A DNA stretch of 64,000 nucleotides. It comes from Amoebophrya sp. AT5.2 (taxonomy: Eukaryota; Sar; Dinophyceae; Syndiniales; Amoebophryaceae). Below the pieces are notes generated by a model. It saw nothing but the letters and a program-made list of their open reading frames with translations. It was not told the DNA's origin and made no database searches. The position numbers were made by a program, and so were the translations under genes. This document shows, in pieces, positions 23,301 to 32,891 of this stretch (the first letter of the stretch is position 1; each line of letters starts with the position of its first letter). Location: NCBI GenBank assembly GCA_005223375.1, contig RXOD01003798.1, positions 1 through 64,000 on the forward strand. The letters run 5' to 3'.

Positions 23301-24837
23301 GGGTCCTCAACGACTGGGCCAGACGCTTCCTCTGGTGCACAAAAAGCCGGTGTAGCGGAGTGCTGATGCTGACCACCGAAAGCATCTGCGGGCGCGGAGT
23401 GTCCTGGTGGTCCCTCTGCGAGAGCGTCATTTGCGATTTCGTCCCTCTTCGTTCTCTGCCTCTTCGCGTCGCGACCCCCGTCGCGGAATTTCTCATCTGT
23501 TCCGTTCGTGTCGCAAGTACCGTCTTCGCCGCCACCGCATTTCGGCCTTTTCTTCGTCTTCCCCCCGCCTGCTAGCCCAACCATGTCCCGAACCTCCTTG
23601 GCCTCGATCCACCGCGGCAACAGTGTCTCGACGTCCGCCACGAATTTCCGAAGAAGCTTTTGAAGCGGCTCCAACCGCTGCGAGAAGAACACCTTGTCGG
23701 ACTCAAAATTGTCCTTGGTCCACACCCACACCGGCTTCGCGTCCAACGAGTCTGGCCGGAGCGACGGATTCATGTCGGGAAGCCTTACAGCTGGATCACG
23801 GAGAAGTACCGCGAGCGACTCCGGAGAGTCGCAGAAGTGCCACTTCAGGTCCTCGAATGTCTTGGGGTCCCTTGACTGCTTTTCGCGTATGAACTGGAGT
23901 AGGGCGGGGTGCGTCGCCGGTGGATCGAGGTGATTGGCGCTCTTTGTTGGTGGCGCCGCACGAACAGGCAACGAGTCCGGCGGCTCCCCATGTCCTCGCG
24001 CTTGCGGAACGCTCGGCTTCTCGTTTTCGCGTTCGACGGGTGCGCTCTTTCTGTGCTCCGGATCCTGCCGTGCCGCACGAGAAACGGCGCTCGAGACGGG
24101 ACCTGACGTGCGGGCGCAGCATTGCTATTGCCTTTGCATCAGCTAATTTTATTATATCGGTTTTTAAATTTTGTATTCGAAATATTTTTTGAAATCACTT
24201 CCTCGTCCCAGTTCTCCACACTCCACTTTCCGCGTGGATTACATAAACGAGGCTTGAGGCTTCCTCGGCTTTTATGGTACTTGAACTTGTACGTATGATT
24301 GAGTCTGCATCCACTAAGTCCGCTCCTTCGGTGCACGCGTGTCTTTCAAGAAGGGCGAGGAAGAATACCTGGCTCGCGAGAAGCCTGCCCATTGTTCTGT
24401 TCCTGCAGTATCCCTGGAATTGCATCGCCGACGTAGCTACCTGGCGGCGCCACGTGCTGATCATAGATCGTGTCGTACGGGTCACAATCCACGCCTGCGT
24501 AGCTCATGCCGTCGATTTGCACTTGGCCCACCTCTGACTGCGCGTATACTCTGTTCATTCCCGTATACCCGTATTCGGCGTTGTCGTCGTCCTCATAGTC
24601 ATATTCGTCCTCGTCACTATCTTCATCCTCTTTGCGCACCACAAACTCTTTCCCTGCTGGTCGCTCTCGCTCATCGAGTTGAACCGGAGGATTGATGTCC
24701 GCAAAGTTCAGCGGCGTGTCCCCAAAGATTCTGCTTCCTCCCCCTCCGCCGCCGAAATCTATTGGCGTCTCCATGCCATAGGCGTCAATGGGCGTGAAGT
24801 CGTTCCCAACAATATCGCTGAATACACTCTCGTCCAT
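14333..24837 (-). CDS. Giant cellular RNA-dependent RNA polymerase (QDE-1/EGO-1/RDR family), about 3,412 aa
   Basis: It synthesises complementary RNA on RNA templates, the amplification step of RNA silencing. The catalytic loop GGGDYDGDTVWVCW (bases near 17831-17845, residue about 2240) carries the three metal-binding Asp of the second double-psi barrel. The first barrel is seen about 480 residues earlier as VRCGPVKGMLFVD, followed by the RLNTQYVHALTHNGV segment typical of the family. Family members are usually 1,100-1,700 aa. Here there is an acidic N-terminus, a roughly 800-residue N-terminal region, a 300-residue Ser/Glu-rich insertion right after the active site and a C-terminal extension of about 1,000 residues. 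The main exon is 24102-14333. Its frame has no early ATG, and it joins in phase to 24837-24369 across a 266-nt intron (CCAG|GTATTC, GTCAG|GTCCCG). That exon starts at ATG 24837 in a strong context (CCACCATGG). The polymerase call is firm; the first exon is likely but could be a separate small gene. Confidence 0.9.
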
Positions 24838-26376
24838 GGTGGGCAGCAACTGCAACGCCGGCGCCGACGCCCGGGTAGCCTCTGAATACAAAAGGAAAAC
24901 TCGGCGTCGGCGCTCCTCGGGCAAGCCTTTTACGCCTCTTCGAGGCTCATGAAGGTCGAAAAGTCTTACATGCGCTGTGAAGAAAAGACAACATGTTCAG
25001 TTGTACCACTAACTTGTAGGTACATAATTTTCATGATCATTATCTTGATTGTCTATGTCTTCGAGGACGGGGATCATTAGCTTATATCGTCCCACTCCCA
25101 CTGCTTGTTGTTCTCGTTCTCTTACTTTTATCTCCTAGGACCGATTAGAGCAGCGGAAGTTAACAACGAGCAAGCTTGTCGTTACCGTCACCATCAGACG
25201 ACCTGCTTGTAAGTAAATTGAATTTAGGGTGTTCGTTGGGGATGATAAACATGACTGCTGTATTTCCGCAAAAATCCGAAAGCGTAGCCTGCCTCTGCTC
25301 GTAATAAATGTCAAGCAGTTTCTTTTCTGGCTGTTCAGGTCGACCTCTCCTGTGCTACTGCTTCGTGACCGTGAATGTCACTAAATCGCAAAAGCTATGC
25401 AGCTCCTCGAAATGCAGGTTGAGGTGCATGAGCGTACTGAAAAGGAAAGTCAAAATCAAAAATGGCCTTGGCGTGGGTCGTTCCGAGAGAGGTAAAGAGT
25501 AACGTAGAAATGAATCACAGCAATACGATTACGATTACGAAAACGAAGACTAAACTTACAGTATCTATTGAGCGCCGAAAAAAAGAAGAAGATGTAGCGT
25601 AGCTAACAAAGAAACGCCAGAGAGATCCGTTTGCTTCTCATCTTCACCTCTACCTGGGCTTTGGATTTGTAGTCACGAAGCTAGCACGACAAAGATCTTT
25701 TCTTTGGGTTTGGACTCAAAATCTGTATCAATCTGATCAAGATCATCACGTGACTGGCATTAGTACATAGCGAGTTCATGTTCAGGAGCGTCAGGCTGTG
25801 AGGCTGGTCCATGCATCGCGACTACATTTACGTTCGCGTTTAATTTTCCCAATTTCCTGTCGGCACAGCAGAAGAAGAAATACGGACCTATGCCTATCGA
25901 CACGATTTAAATACAGTAACTACGAGCACGAGAACGGACCTCTTCCTCGTCTACAAACGAAAAAGATACTGTTTGATCAGGATCATCATCCATTCCATGT
26001 CAATCATCGCTACATAAGCATAAGGTCACATTGATCCTTGTTTTCTGCGAGGACGTGACGGCGTAGAACATGTAGCGCCGATGTTTCGCATCTGAGTTTC
26101 GTCAAACGAGCAAAAGGACGACAAGCCTGCTGGGCTCGCGCAGTCGCAAACGCGCACTGGGACTGCCTGGGTCCGAATACATTTTGATTTTTAGGGATGT
26201 ATTGTATTACGTTTGCGTCCATCTCCGTCCGTCGGTCGAGAGAAAACCACTTTCACCTTGTTTGGTCCGTCGCAAAAATGCGCACGCGTGAAGAAAAAGC
26301 GACCATCCATCGTGGCTGGAAATCAATCGTGACGGAGTATCACTACGGGTACGGTCGTGGTCGTGGAGCTTACGAG
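24838..26376. other. Spacer of 1.5 kb
   Basis: No gene supported on either strand. AT-richer than the genes, with scattered GATCAT strings. It contains the 5' flank of the RdRp gene and the 3' flank of the RPA43-like gene. Confidence 0.6.
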
Positions 26377-27705
26377 TCATATATTCTCCTTTTTCTTCTT
26401 TTTCTTCGCCGGAGCAGAGCCCGCGTCGCCGTCACCGTCCCCCTCCTCACCAGCCCCCGCTGCGTCCGCTTCGCGTTTCAATCTCTCTGCTTCCTTCTTT
26501 GCTTTTTTCTCAGCTTTCTTGGCCTTTCTTTTCGCGGCCTCGTCGCTTTCAGCGACCCCCGCGTCGGGGGCGACGCCACCAGAACCTTCTGCTCTCGTCT
26601 TCTTCGTCGACTTTTCCCCCGACTTGTTGCTCTCAACATCGCCAACACGCTTAAAGTTCGCCACCAGCATGTTGGCCATGCCGCCCTCCTCTGCGTTCAG
26701 ACTGGCTGCGTCAATCTTGACTAGCAACTCCGTTTCCCCCTCTGGCAGAATCGCCTTTTTTGTCATCCATTCATGTAATCCCTTGAACTCGCCACTAAGC
26801 TCCTGCTTCGTGAGCTCGGCTCCTTCCCCCGTGTGTGAGTGTGCGCTGCGTCCGTCTATTCGTAGCTGCTTCTTGTACTTGAGTTTCATCATCTTCCGTG
26901 CCTCAGCGGCAAGCGCCTCGATATTATTTGCCGCATTCTTCTTCGTCTCTCCGCCCGATTGCACCCACAACGCGGACGCCGGGTCGTACCAAGAACTGCT
27001 CGACGCGCCATAGAAGTTCCTCTCGTCCTCTTCTGCCAGCAGGTCGTCTTCTTGGTCCACCGCTCCTCCCCCCGCGGCCAGGGCAGCATCCTTCGCGCCG
27101 CTCCTCCCGTTCACGAACACGAAGCCCTTCTTTTGCAGTTTGTCGGCCTGGATTCTGAGGGAGAAAAAGCCCATGCAGTGGCAGATGAGGAAATTCGCGT
27201 TGGAGAGCATGACCTTCACCGGGAAGTAGCTCTCGCTCCCGGCCACCGGGCGCGGGTTGAACAGGAGTGCCTGGAAGGTGAACCGCATGTGCACGTGCGG
27301 CAGAACGGTGTGTGAGTAGCCCGTGCCCACCGCCTTCTTCACTTCCCGGTAGCAGAGCAGGAAGGCTTTGCACTCCGCGAAGAACTGCAGCAGCAGGGCC
27401 GACAGCTGCTTCTGCATGTGGTTCTCCACGCAGGCGAGGTCGTGCGGGAGAACGGAGTACTCCACCGTCACGTGGGCGCGCTCAAACAGCTCCTTCTCCT
27501 CGAGGTCCCTCCACCCTTGTTGTGTCTCTAGCGCATCGCGGACCTCCTCCAGCATCGGAAGGTTGTCGAATTTCCCCTCGTGCGTCGCGCAAAAAATCGA
27601 GATCTCCGAATGCGCCTGCTTCACGCTCACGCAGCGCTCCTGGGAGAGCACGCGCATGCGCCGCCACCGCTGGGAGCGCGCGTGGGGAAGAGAACTGGAC
27701 GACAT
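26377..27705 (-). CDS. RNA polymerase I subunit RPA43-like protein, 442 aa
   Basis: RPA43 (with RPA14 in yeast) forms the Pol I stalk and contacts the initiation factor Rrn3/TIF-IA in the nucleolus. The segment at about residues 85-170 follows the family layout: an amphipathic helix (MQKQLSALLLQFF), a C-x-A-x-LLCYREVK strand, a LPHVHMRFTFQALLFNPRP segment matching the membrane-free tip strand, then the start of the S1-like OB fold (PVKVMLSNANFLICHCMGFFSLRI). A short acidic loop and a long Lys/Glu-rich C-terminus ending in seven lysines follow, as in other RPA43 tails. The start is the only in-frame ATG ahead of the conserved region; the frame remains open to 27954 without another ATG. Rpb7 or Rpc25 paralogues are the alternative, but the lysine tail favours RPA43. 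Single exon. Confidence 0.55.
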   Translation of the reverse strand: MSSSSLPHARSQRWRRMRVLSQERCVSVKQAHSEISIFCATHEGKFDNLPMLEEVRDALETQQGWRDLEEKELFERAHVTVEYSVLPHDLACVENHMQKQLSALLLQFFAECKAFLLCYREVKKAVGTGYSHTVLPHVHMRFTFQALLFNPRPVAGSESYFPVKVMLSNANFLICHCMGFFSLRIQADKLQKKGFVFVNGRSGAKDAALAAGGGAVDQEDDLLAEEDERNFYGASSSSWYDPASALWVQSGGETKKNAANNIEALAAEARKMMKLKYKKQLRIDGRSAHSHTGEGAELTKQELSGEFKGLHEWMTKKAILPEGETELLVKIDAASLNAEEGGMANMLVANFKRVGDVESNKSGEKSTKKTRAEGSGGVAPDAGVAESDEAAKRKAKKAEKKAKKEAERLKREADAAGAGEEGDGDGDAGSAPAKKKKKKENI

Positions 27706-28825
27706 GATCTTCTCTGCAGGCTCGACTACGCAGTAGTTGGGGTAACGTTGGTGTTGCTGTTCTTCGATAGTAAAGACAGTGCTAGAACGATGTGGGTGCC
27801 TCAAATGTGCTTCAGTGTACACGAAAAATTGCAATGGTGTTCTGTTCGCGTCTGCGGGAGCGGGATGTCGTCGTGTTGCTTGGTTGTTGTTGCGTCCTCC
27901 ACTACATATATAAATCCGTTTTATACGCTGAACAAAAACAATGAATGTATTCAAGGGTTGCCCTTGTGGAGCTTTTCAGGATCCCAAGAAAAAGACACCA
28001 CTTCAGCAAGTGAACACGGCATTTCTGGATCGCTTCCAGCACTGACTCCATGTGATCAGAAAACTCGGGATCAAGATGAACATGCTGGGGGATCACTGAA
28101 GATGGATCTGGTCACACGGGATCTCGATCCTTTCACACGCCGAGTGTAGAACAGGTAGCTAATTTTAGCTGCAAGCAGCTGTAGCGCGCGTCGTTTAGTC
28201 TGCCCAGATCGCAGGAGCCTTAATTGAATGCGTATTGCTGGTTGGAGTCACAACCGGAAGTCCAAAGTGGAGCTTGCTGGAAAATGTTGGGTTGTTCGTC
28301 AATGAATTGAGAGGGTCTCTATCTTCTCGGCCTGACTTTCAACCCGTTGGGAGGTAGGTGGAAGATGCCCGGGCCCGAAAAAACCATGTTTCCAAAAAAA
28401 TTGTACAAGAATCAATTTGGCCGGAGGTGCTGGCCGTCATCAGCAGTGCTTCGTGTTCGTGGTTCATCTGCAAGTGTAAGTGTTGAAATGAAGACGATTC
28501 GCCACAGAGGCCTCAGGACAGCACTGCTTGTACGCAGTACCGCCTACGTCACGCGAAGGTTCTTCCTTCGTTGTATGTGCTTCTTGCGAATGACGTAAGC
28601 GTAACCGTAAGTAATAGTCAAGGTAGAATCAATTTAAAGTCTTGGTGGAGTAGGGGTAAAGTAATCCAATTTAAAACTCTGTTTTTTCTGCAGATTGCAC
28701 TGCTGGCTTAGGTAGCCGAAGCCCGTAGCAATTCTTCTTCTCTCTTGATAGTTGGCAAGTGCCTTCAGCAACGATGCACGTCAGAGAGGGAAGCGGATCC
28801 GAACCGGGATAGCGTACGTAGTCGG
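27706..28825. other. Spacer of 1.1 kb with AGCT-rich inverted repeats
   Basis: No gene supported. It holds two overlapping inverted repeats at 28157-28180 (listed separately) and otherwise nothing I can name. Confidence 0.6.
28157..28180. repeat. Two overlapping short inverted repeats
   Basis: Six-base arms AGCTAA/TTAGCT at 28157-28170 with a 2-nt loop overlap AGCTGC/GCAGCT arms at 28167-28180, also with a 2-nt loop. Either hairpin can form but not both. They lie between the 5' end of the RPA43-like gene and the 3' end of the next gene. Confidence 0.5.
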
Positions 28826-30692
28826 CTATCTCGCGCGCCCGCGATTCATCAAAAAGGTCCTAGACGTCTCGAGTGCGAGACTCAGTTCTGACCGGAGTTG
28901 GTGTAGCGCCGGGTCGAGAAGCTCCATGGGATTCTTCTTCTCTATCTCAGGCACCGGTTGCCCGAGGAAGTTCACCTTCCTATTTTTGTTCGCACCGGCC
29001 TTCTTCATCGCTCGCATATCAAACATATCATTTCCGAGCTCAGCCGCGACCCTTCCGATGCTGCTCTCCTTCTTGATCTGTTTCTCGACCGGCTTCGCCT
29101 CCTTCCTGGACTCGTCTCCCAGAATCTCCCTGACCGTACCGTCTACCGCAACGAAGGACGCGTCATACCTGTTGGTGTTGATGAACATGAGCGGCCACGA
29201 AATTACCTTCACGGGGTCGTGGGAGGACCAATGGGTCTGATTCATTGTCCAGGACACTTAAGATACCGCTCCCAGTCGTGCAGTATGAAGTTCCACCACT
29301 GTCCGTACTTGCAGAGCCGAGCCACGATCTCGTCGACCAGATTTTCCAGGTCCTGGCTGCTCTTGTCCAGCTTCTCGAGTTTCGCCTTCTGCTCCTTGAG
29401 TTCCGCCTCCGCCGCGTCCAATTTCGCGTACTGCTCGCAGCGCTTGCTGTACTTCGAGTACGTATCTGCTGCGATCTGGTTGAGGTTGTACTTGTAGTAT
29501 TTTGAATTCTTGTGTGAAATGTTGGATATAGTTAGAAAATGTGTATGTAGTTCTTGTAGTACAGAAGTACAGTCAAGCGCACTGTGGTACCTTCGCGGCC
29601 CCGAAGACGCCGAAAACCAGCCACGGCGCCTGCTTGAGGGTACTGGCGGCGATGTCATCCGCCTTCAGGTTCTGTTGCGCAACCGCTTCGTCTGCGTCCG
29701 CCTTCTCCTTCATCACTACGTCCTCCTGTTTCTCCTGCTCGCCCTTGAGTTCTCTCCACCGCGTGTGGTGCACGGCTTTGATTTGCGAGATCAACAGGTT
29801 TCCACAGTACACCATTCGGTCCATCGCGTACTTCGGCTTCCAATGCTCCTTCGTCGACTTCAACCGCAGCTGCTCGACGTCGTTCAGCATTTTCAGCGCG
29901 GGATGCTGGTGCACGAACTTCGTCTTGTAGTTGCAGTCACCGCCCGTCGTTTTTGAAGATCCGCCGGTCCCGGCGCCGGCCTCGTCCACACTGTCGCCCT
30001 GCTCGGCGGGGGAGGTCACAACGGAGGAGGAGCCCGTCGAACCGTGAAAGTAGGCGGTGGACGAGGCGTCCTCGCTGCCCTCGGTAGCGGTATCCGCGCA
30101 CGGAGGAGCGGCGGAGAAAGGCGAAGCGGATGCGGAAGCTGCAGCTGCTACAACCACGGGCTGCGAGAGCACGTGGCGGACGGCCTCGGGCGTCAGGTTT
30201 GCCTGCCATTTCGTCATCTCGGCCACACTCGTGTCGACACAATCCACCATGCCGTTCCAGGTTCCGTTCCAGTCGCGAAGCGTCGTCACCTTTTTAGGGG
30301 ACAAAGGGACGCCGGGGAAACATAAACAATAAGATGAAATGAAAACACTTATACGGCGCCGGTCAAGAAGGTGAAAGTGAAAGGAAAAAGCTGAGCCTGC
30401 CTGTAATTGCATCGAAGTAACCTTGGATTCGCGGCTTCGGGTGAACGAAAAGAAGTAGTACGAAGTGCCCCAGGTGCATGTGCAGCTTGTCCTGCTGCTT
30501 CTCACTGAAGGCGTTGAAGACGGACTCTTTACCACTCTGGTACACTTCGTCGAGTTTCTGAATGTCGGCCACCAAAGCATTCTGCAACTCCAGCGTGTGC
30601 TCGCCCCAAGGAGACGTGGGCCGGTGCTTCTGCACTTTCTGCATCTGCCGCCGGTGCGTCCCCATCGATGATCCCGCGCTCGACAACGACAT
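28826..30692 (-). CDS. Four-exon helical coiled-coil protein, possibly BAR-like, about 504 aa
   Basis: Exons predicted: 30692-30462, 30289-29591, 29508-29267, 29168-28826. All phases agree. Introns are 172, 82 and 98 nt, with borders TTC|GTACTA...AAAAG|GTGACG, GAAG|GTACCA...CACAAG|AATTCA and GAGCG|GTATCT...AACAG|GTATGA. The third intron removes a frame conflict, since both neighbouring exons carry stops if read through. The second acceptor could instead be 18 nt further on (ACAAG|TACAAC), dropping six residues. The protein is mostly long amphipathic helices (LQNALVADIQKLDEVYQSGKE; the KYSKRCEQYAKLDAAEAEL region), interrupted in exon 2 by about 80 residues of Ala/Ser-rich linker. Three-helix membrane-curving (BAR/F-BAR) proteins look like this, but no diagnostic motif is present. 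ATG 30692 is a true start codon. Confidence 0.55.
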
Positions 30693-32891
30693 CTTTCGCC
30701 TTCTCCTTTTTCAGACTTCTTTCTCGCACCAGCGGACGTGAGTATATGAAATGAATGCAGCCGGGTTCTTTGTAGCCTTCCTCCAACGACCGCTCCGGGT
30801 CCGGGGTGATGTGCTGCTTAACTGTTGGCTGAAGGGCTACCTCAGGCTACGCTCCACAACCGAAGTAGAAAGCAAGCCTACTGCTGAGTAAGTACTTAAA
30901 ACTAATGGCAATTATAGAGTTTCACATTAATTGAACTTGAGGATTAGGATTAAAGCGATGATGAATCGCTTGTTCTGAGACACGAGCTACTCGGGGCGCG
31001 GTGGACGAGTTCAAGAAATTAATAGTCGTAATTTGTGTTTGTGAACCAGGGATAGACTGCGCCCGACCAAGATGGAATAAACGACTGACGAGTACAGCAA
31101 CCGCCATGAAAGAACCAAGAACTTTCACCACGGAGAAACACATCTATGAATTTGCAGTGGTCGTTTTGCTTTTGCAGCATTCAATCGCATTGATTCAGAC
31201 GAATGACTCTCCCTTCCCCTGGCACGATGCCGGCCTTTCCGCATCGAATAGAAAACAGACAACTATTGATTTCCCGCCGAAAAATCGGAGCCCTGCAACG
31301 GGCAACAGCATAGAGATATAATGAAACTAAGCTTTCAGTTTCACCAAGAGAAGAACACTCGTTTTCTTGTGGTTGGCTCGCTTCTGTGTTTGTTTGTTTG
31401 CTTTTTTTTTTGATTTTATTCCCCCGCGCACGGTAAGTACCATCGTGCGCCCTTCACCATGCATGGCGGTTTTTCATCGTCATATATAAACAAGCAAGAT
31501 GCTTTTTGTGCCGGGGTAGTGGCTGGTTGCGGCACAATGAATAAGTCGTGAATCTGCAGTCGCATCAATGAAAAAACAGCCCAGTCGCTCGTGGCCAGCG
31601 AGTAAAATCGAAACGAGCTATACTCGAAATCTTCATGTGCCATGTATCACGCGCACGAGAGAACTCGCTGACAGGCCGCCACCATCGTACCTGACAACTG
31701 CAGACCCGGCTTCACCGCTTCTTGCCCGCTATCGGCCTCAAAGAAACGCACTTCGCTTCATTTTCCAAAATCAGAAAAAGCTTCAACGGACAAGTCAAAA
31801 CTTGCCGCTTTATTTCAACTTCAAGCAACCAATGCTACACAACCGCTCATGCCGTCGACGACGTTCGTACTCGTCGCAGTAAAGCATCATTATTGAATTG
31901 CCGGCGCAGGCATCGCCTGTTCTCCCGAAAGTGAAAGCCTGTCTGCTCTGCTTTCTGCGACTGCCCTTCTTGTGAAGAGGCTCTATTGATTTAGTTCGCA
32001 TTTTCAGCTGGAATTATCATTCCTCCCTAAGACCCAAGCGAGGGCGACAAGGCAAGCACACAGAGGAGGGCCACTCCTGACACTGAATCTTCAGAGCCAG
32101 GACGACGACCAGGAGGCACTTTCTATGATACAATACCACATACTCATACCACACCACAAGCGGCATAAGCGCGCTTCCCGAAGCAAACGGCGACGAAGAT
32201 CGAAGTCCAAGCCACGCTGACTGCTAGAGCGAGTGCTCCACGACCCACACCCATGTGTGGAGTCTTCTTAAACGCGCCATATGCATATCCTTTCCGTGCA
32301 AACTCCGCGTCAGAACGAGGCATACGAAGAAACGAACGGGAAACAACGCACTTCTCCTGAGATCGCCACATAAAACAGCACGAGTAATCACAGAAGCTCT
32401 GACTCTTCTACGAGATCAAGATCGCCTTGAAGTGCTGGCAAGCAACATGTACATGACCGAGAGCACCCGCTGCAATGCACATCGACATCGACTTGCTACG
32501 GTCCGCAGAGGGCAAGGGAAACTCACTGCAGCAACAAAACAAACGGATGCAACTTTCCGGTCGAGGTAAGAGTGCAGCCTGTCAACGCGGGCCGTGGAGT
32601 CTGCACTCACTATCGATGCCGTCTTCGGCGGTTTACCGATCTGAGAGATAGATTGATACATTTTCTTATTCACAGCGCCAGGCGTTGACGGAGTCAGGAC
32701 GCCCATGTGTCGCGCAAGAAATCGCACACATTGATTCCGAATCAGCGTCCACAACGAATTGTGGTCCGAACAATTTACGGATGCCGAGGGGACAACCATC
32801 CGCCTAGTACTTGATCACTATCACGAGGCGCAAAGCATGGGACAGCTTTTGCTGCGCCCGAGTCGGCACTCACAGCTGCTGCCCGCTCCGC
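30693..32891. other. Spacer of 2.2 kb, the longest in the window
   Basis: No supported gene. A minus-strand ATG frame of 127 codons at 32416-32799 is the only candidate, and it has no recognisable domain. The stretch from 30880 to 32400 is AT-richer, with T-rich and A-rich runs near 31395-31420. Confidence 0.55.

Noticed and set aside
32416..32799. Minus-strand ATG frame of 127 codons in the 2.2-kb spacer
   Set aside because: No domain, no matching splice partner, and it lies in the 3' flank of the kinase; coding status cannot be supported.
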